Assembly: GCA_028688275.1 (NCBI GenBank)
Contig: JAQTYN010000022.1
Span: forward strand, 1-47,902
Length of the DNA stretch: 47,902 nucleotides
From: Gallionella sp.
GTDB lineage: Bacteria > Pseudomonadota > Gammaproteobacteria > Burkholderiales > Gallionellaceae
Direction: 5' to 3'
In this document: positions 47,080 to 47,902 of the stretch, piece after piece
How the letters are laid out: each line of letters opens with the position of its first letter
How positions within the stretch are numbered: position 1 is the stretch's first letter
Notes under the pieces: generated by a model
Database searches by the model: none
The model's input: the letters and a program-made list of their open reading frames with translations, nothing else
What the model was told of the DNA's origin: nothing
Program-made: the position numbers and the translations under genes

Positions 47080-47330
47080 AGCTGATTTTTGCCGATGAGG
47101 CATGGGAAGATTATCTGTATTGGCAAAAGCAGGATAAGCGCATGGTGGAACGCATCAATAAATTGATCCACGAAACACAGCGAGATCCCTTTGCGGGGGT
47201 GGGAAAACCAGAAGCATTAAAACACGCTTTAGCAGGATTTTGGTCACGCCGCATCACCGAAGAACACCGCATGGTTTACCGCATCGAAGGCGACGCGCTG
47301 CTGATTGCGCAATTGCGTTTGCATTATTGA
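47076..47330 (+). CDS. yoeB: Toxin YoeB, ribosome-dependent mRNA endonuclease
   Basis: The 84-residue product matches YoeB in length and sequence (MKLIFADEAWEDYLYWQKQDKR, GFWSRRITEEHRMVYRI). The catalytic residues known from the Escherichia coli enzyme, Glu46, Arg65, His83 and Tyr84, are all present at the same positions, so the toxin should be functional. It is coupled to yefM. Confidence 0.95.
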   Translation: MKLIFADEAWEDYLYWQKQDKRMVERINKLIHETQRDPFAGVGKPEALKHALAGFWSRRITEEHRMVYRIEGDALLIAQLRLHY

Positions 47331-47505
47331 GGCACATACCCCTCCGCCCACTCAGCTTCTTAGTGTTTCAGGCTCAATCAGCAAGCATATCCCATATGCA
47401 ATACGAGATATTCGCAAGGTAACTCAGGGCAAATTTCACCAACCCGCAGCATGACCGCATTATTTTGTTTAGAATCCACACTCAAACTTTTCCAAGGATA
47501 TTTTT

Positions 47506-47769
47506 ATGCTGACCATCGACCTTGATCTTGAATTGGAAGCTTCTTTAGCGGCAGTGGCGAAACAAAAACACTGCACACAGAATGAGTTAATTAAAAAACT
47601 ATTAAGTCACTACTTGACTGATTATCAATCTAATAATAATCATTTTTCAACTTTAGTTGATCGCATTAAGCCCGTGAAGGCTGCTTATTCTGCCGAGGAA
47701 ATGGGACAGATGTTGCGCGAAGGCAAGGAGCAATTTTTAATTGCTGCGCACGCACATCATGTCCAATAA
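47506..47769 (+). CDS. Small protein, possible ribbon-helix-helix antitoxin-like
   Basis: ATG 47506 has AAGGATA about 7 bases upstream. The 87-residue product opens with a strand-helix-helix pattern (MLTIDLDLELEASLAAVAKQKHCTQNELIKKLLSHYL) typical of ribbon-helix-helix DNA-binding proteins, then a charged tail. A partner toxin is not seen in the remaining 133 bases, which carry no gene. Function is inferred only from shape and from the adjacent toxin-antitoxin pair. Confidence 0.5.
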   Translation: MLTIDLDLELEASLAAVAKQKHCTQNELIKKLLSHYLTDYQSNNNHFSTLVDRIKPVKAAYSAEEMGQMLREGKEQFLIAAHAHHVQ

Positions 47770-47902
47770 ACTCGTTTTAGGGAAGTACTGAACAATCCAT
47801 AAATCGACACGAGATTAACGTACCAATTGGGTAAAATTGGGTGCAATTTAAGATTTGTGGTTCTGGAATTGCGATTTTGAATGGATTATTTCCTATTTTC
47901 CG

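Noticed and set aside
1..47902. tRNA, rRNA or riboswitch genes
   Set aside because: The intergenic regions were read for cloverleaf or known leader patterns and nothing convincing was found.

Overview
The window looks like a chromosomal segment of a Gram-negative bacterium, most likely a betaproteobacterium (Nitrosomonadales/Gallionellales-like is my guess). LpxC, MurD and GltB read like betaproteobacterial versions, and the neighbourhood gltB-gltD-hemE is familiar from that class. LpxC, a complete dcw cluster with the DNPR (meso-diaminopimelate) form of MurE, and GltBD fit a diderm with ordinary housekeeping. No rRNA, tRNA or CRISPR array was seen.

Layout. (1) 1-5.5 kb is an accessory, visibly AT-rich block on the minus strand. 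It holds a truncated Rpn-type nuclease/transposase gene beside IS-like ends, then a compact three-gene operon: an exported Ppx/GppA-fold protein, an exported phytase-like beta-propeller protein, and a membrane-anchored nSTAND NTPase with leucine-rich repeats. I do not recognise this combination as a described system. (2) 5.5-25.4 kb is a GT-like gene followed by the dcw division and cell-wall cluster, all on the minus strand, transcribed mraZ-rsmH-ftsL-ftsI-murE-murF-mraY-murD-ftsW-murG-murC-murB-ddl-ftsQ-ftsA-ftsZ-lpxC. Many junctions are ATGA/GTGA overlaps, and three 10-bp-spaced MraZ operator repeats lie in front of mraZ. (3) 25.7-30.0 kb is a divergent plus-strand operon: T_hemolysin-family protein, acyl-AMP ligase, heme-oxygenase-like diiron oxidase, short-chain dehydrogenase, and an exported TPR-like protein. 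It looks like a small lipid-derived metabolite pathway.

(4) 30.2-33.8 kb is a repeat-rich accessory stretch: a low-complexity membrane protein with a C9 tract, inverted GGGAAT-type repeats, two Rhs fragments sharing about 340 bp, a 164-bp MITE with perfect 19-bp terminal repeats plus a degenerate relative, and a variable Rhs C-terminus followed by a probable immunity gene. (5) 33.8-45.0 kb is core metabolism on the minus strand: a CcoP-like dihaem cytochrome, hemE, gltD, gltB and uvrA. (6) 45.2-47.8 kb is accessory: a REP-associated tyrosine transposase flanked by inverted REP elements, a second REP pair, a HEPN-like orphan whose stop codon lies in a REP, a YefM-YoeB toxin-antitoxin pair with a TGTACA-type operator, and a small possible ribbon-helix-helix protein.

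The dcw and lpxC genes supply peptidoglycan precursors, the division machine and the first committed lipid A step. GltBD assimilates ammonia, HemE makes coproporphyrinogen III, and UvrA starts nucleotide excision repair. The accessory blocks are the places where new biology is most likely, above all the exported-Ppx/propeller/nSTAND-LRR operon and the T_hemolysin/ligase/diiron oxidase operon. All similarity statements come from reading motifs by eye; no database search was run.
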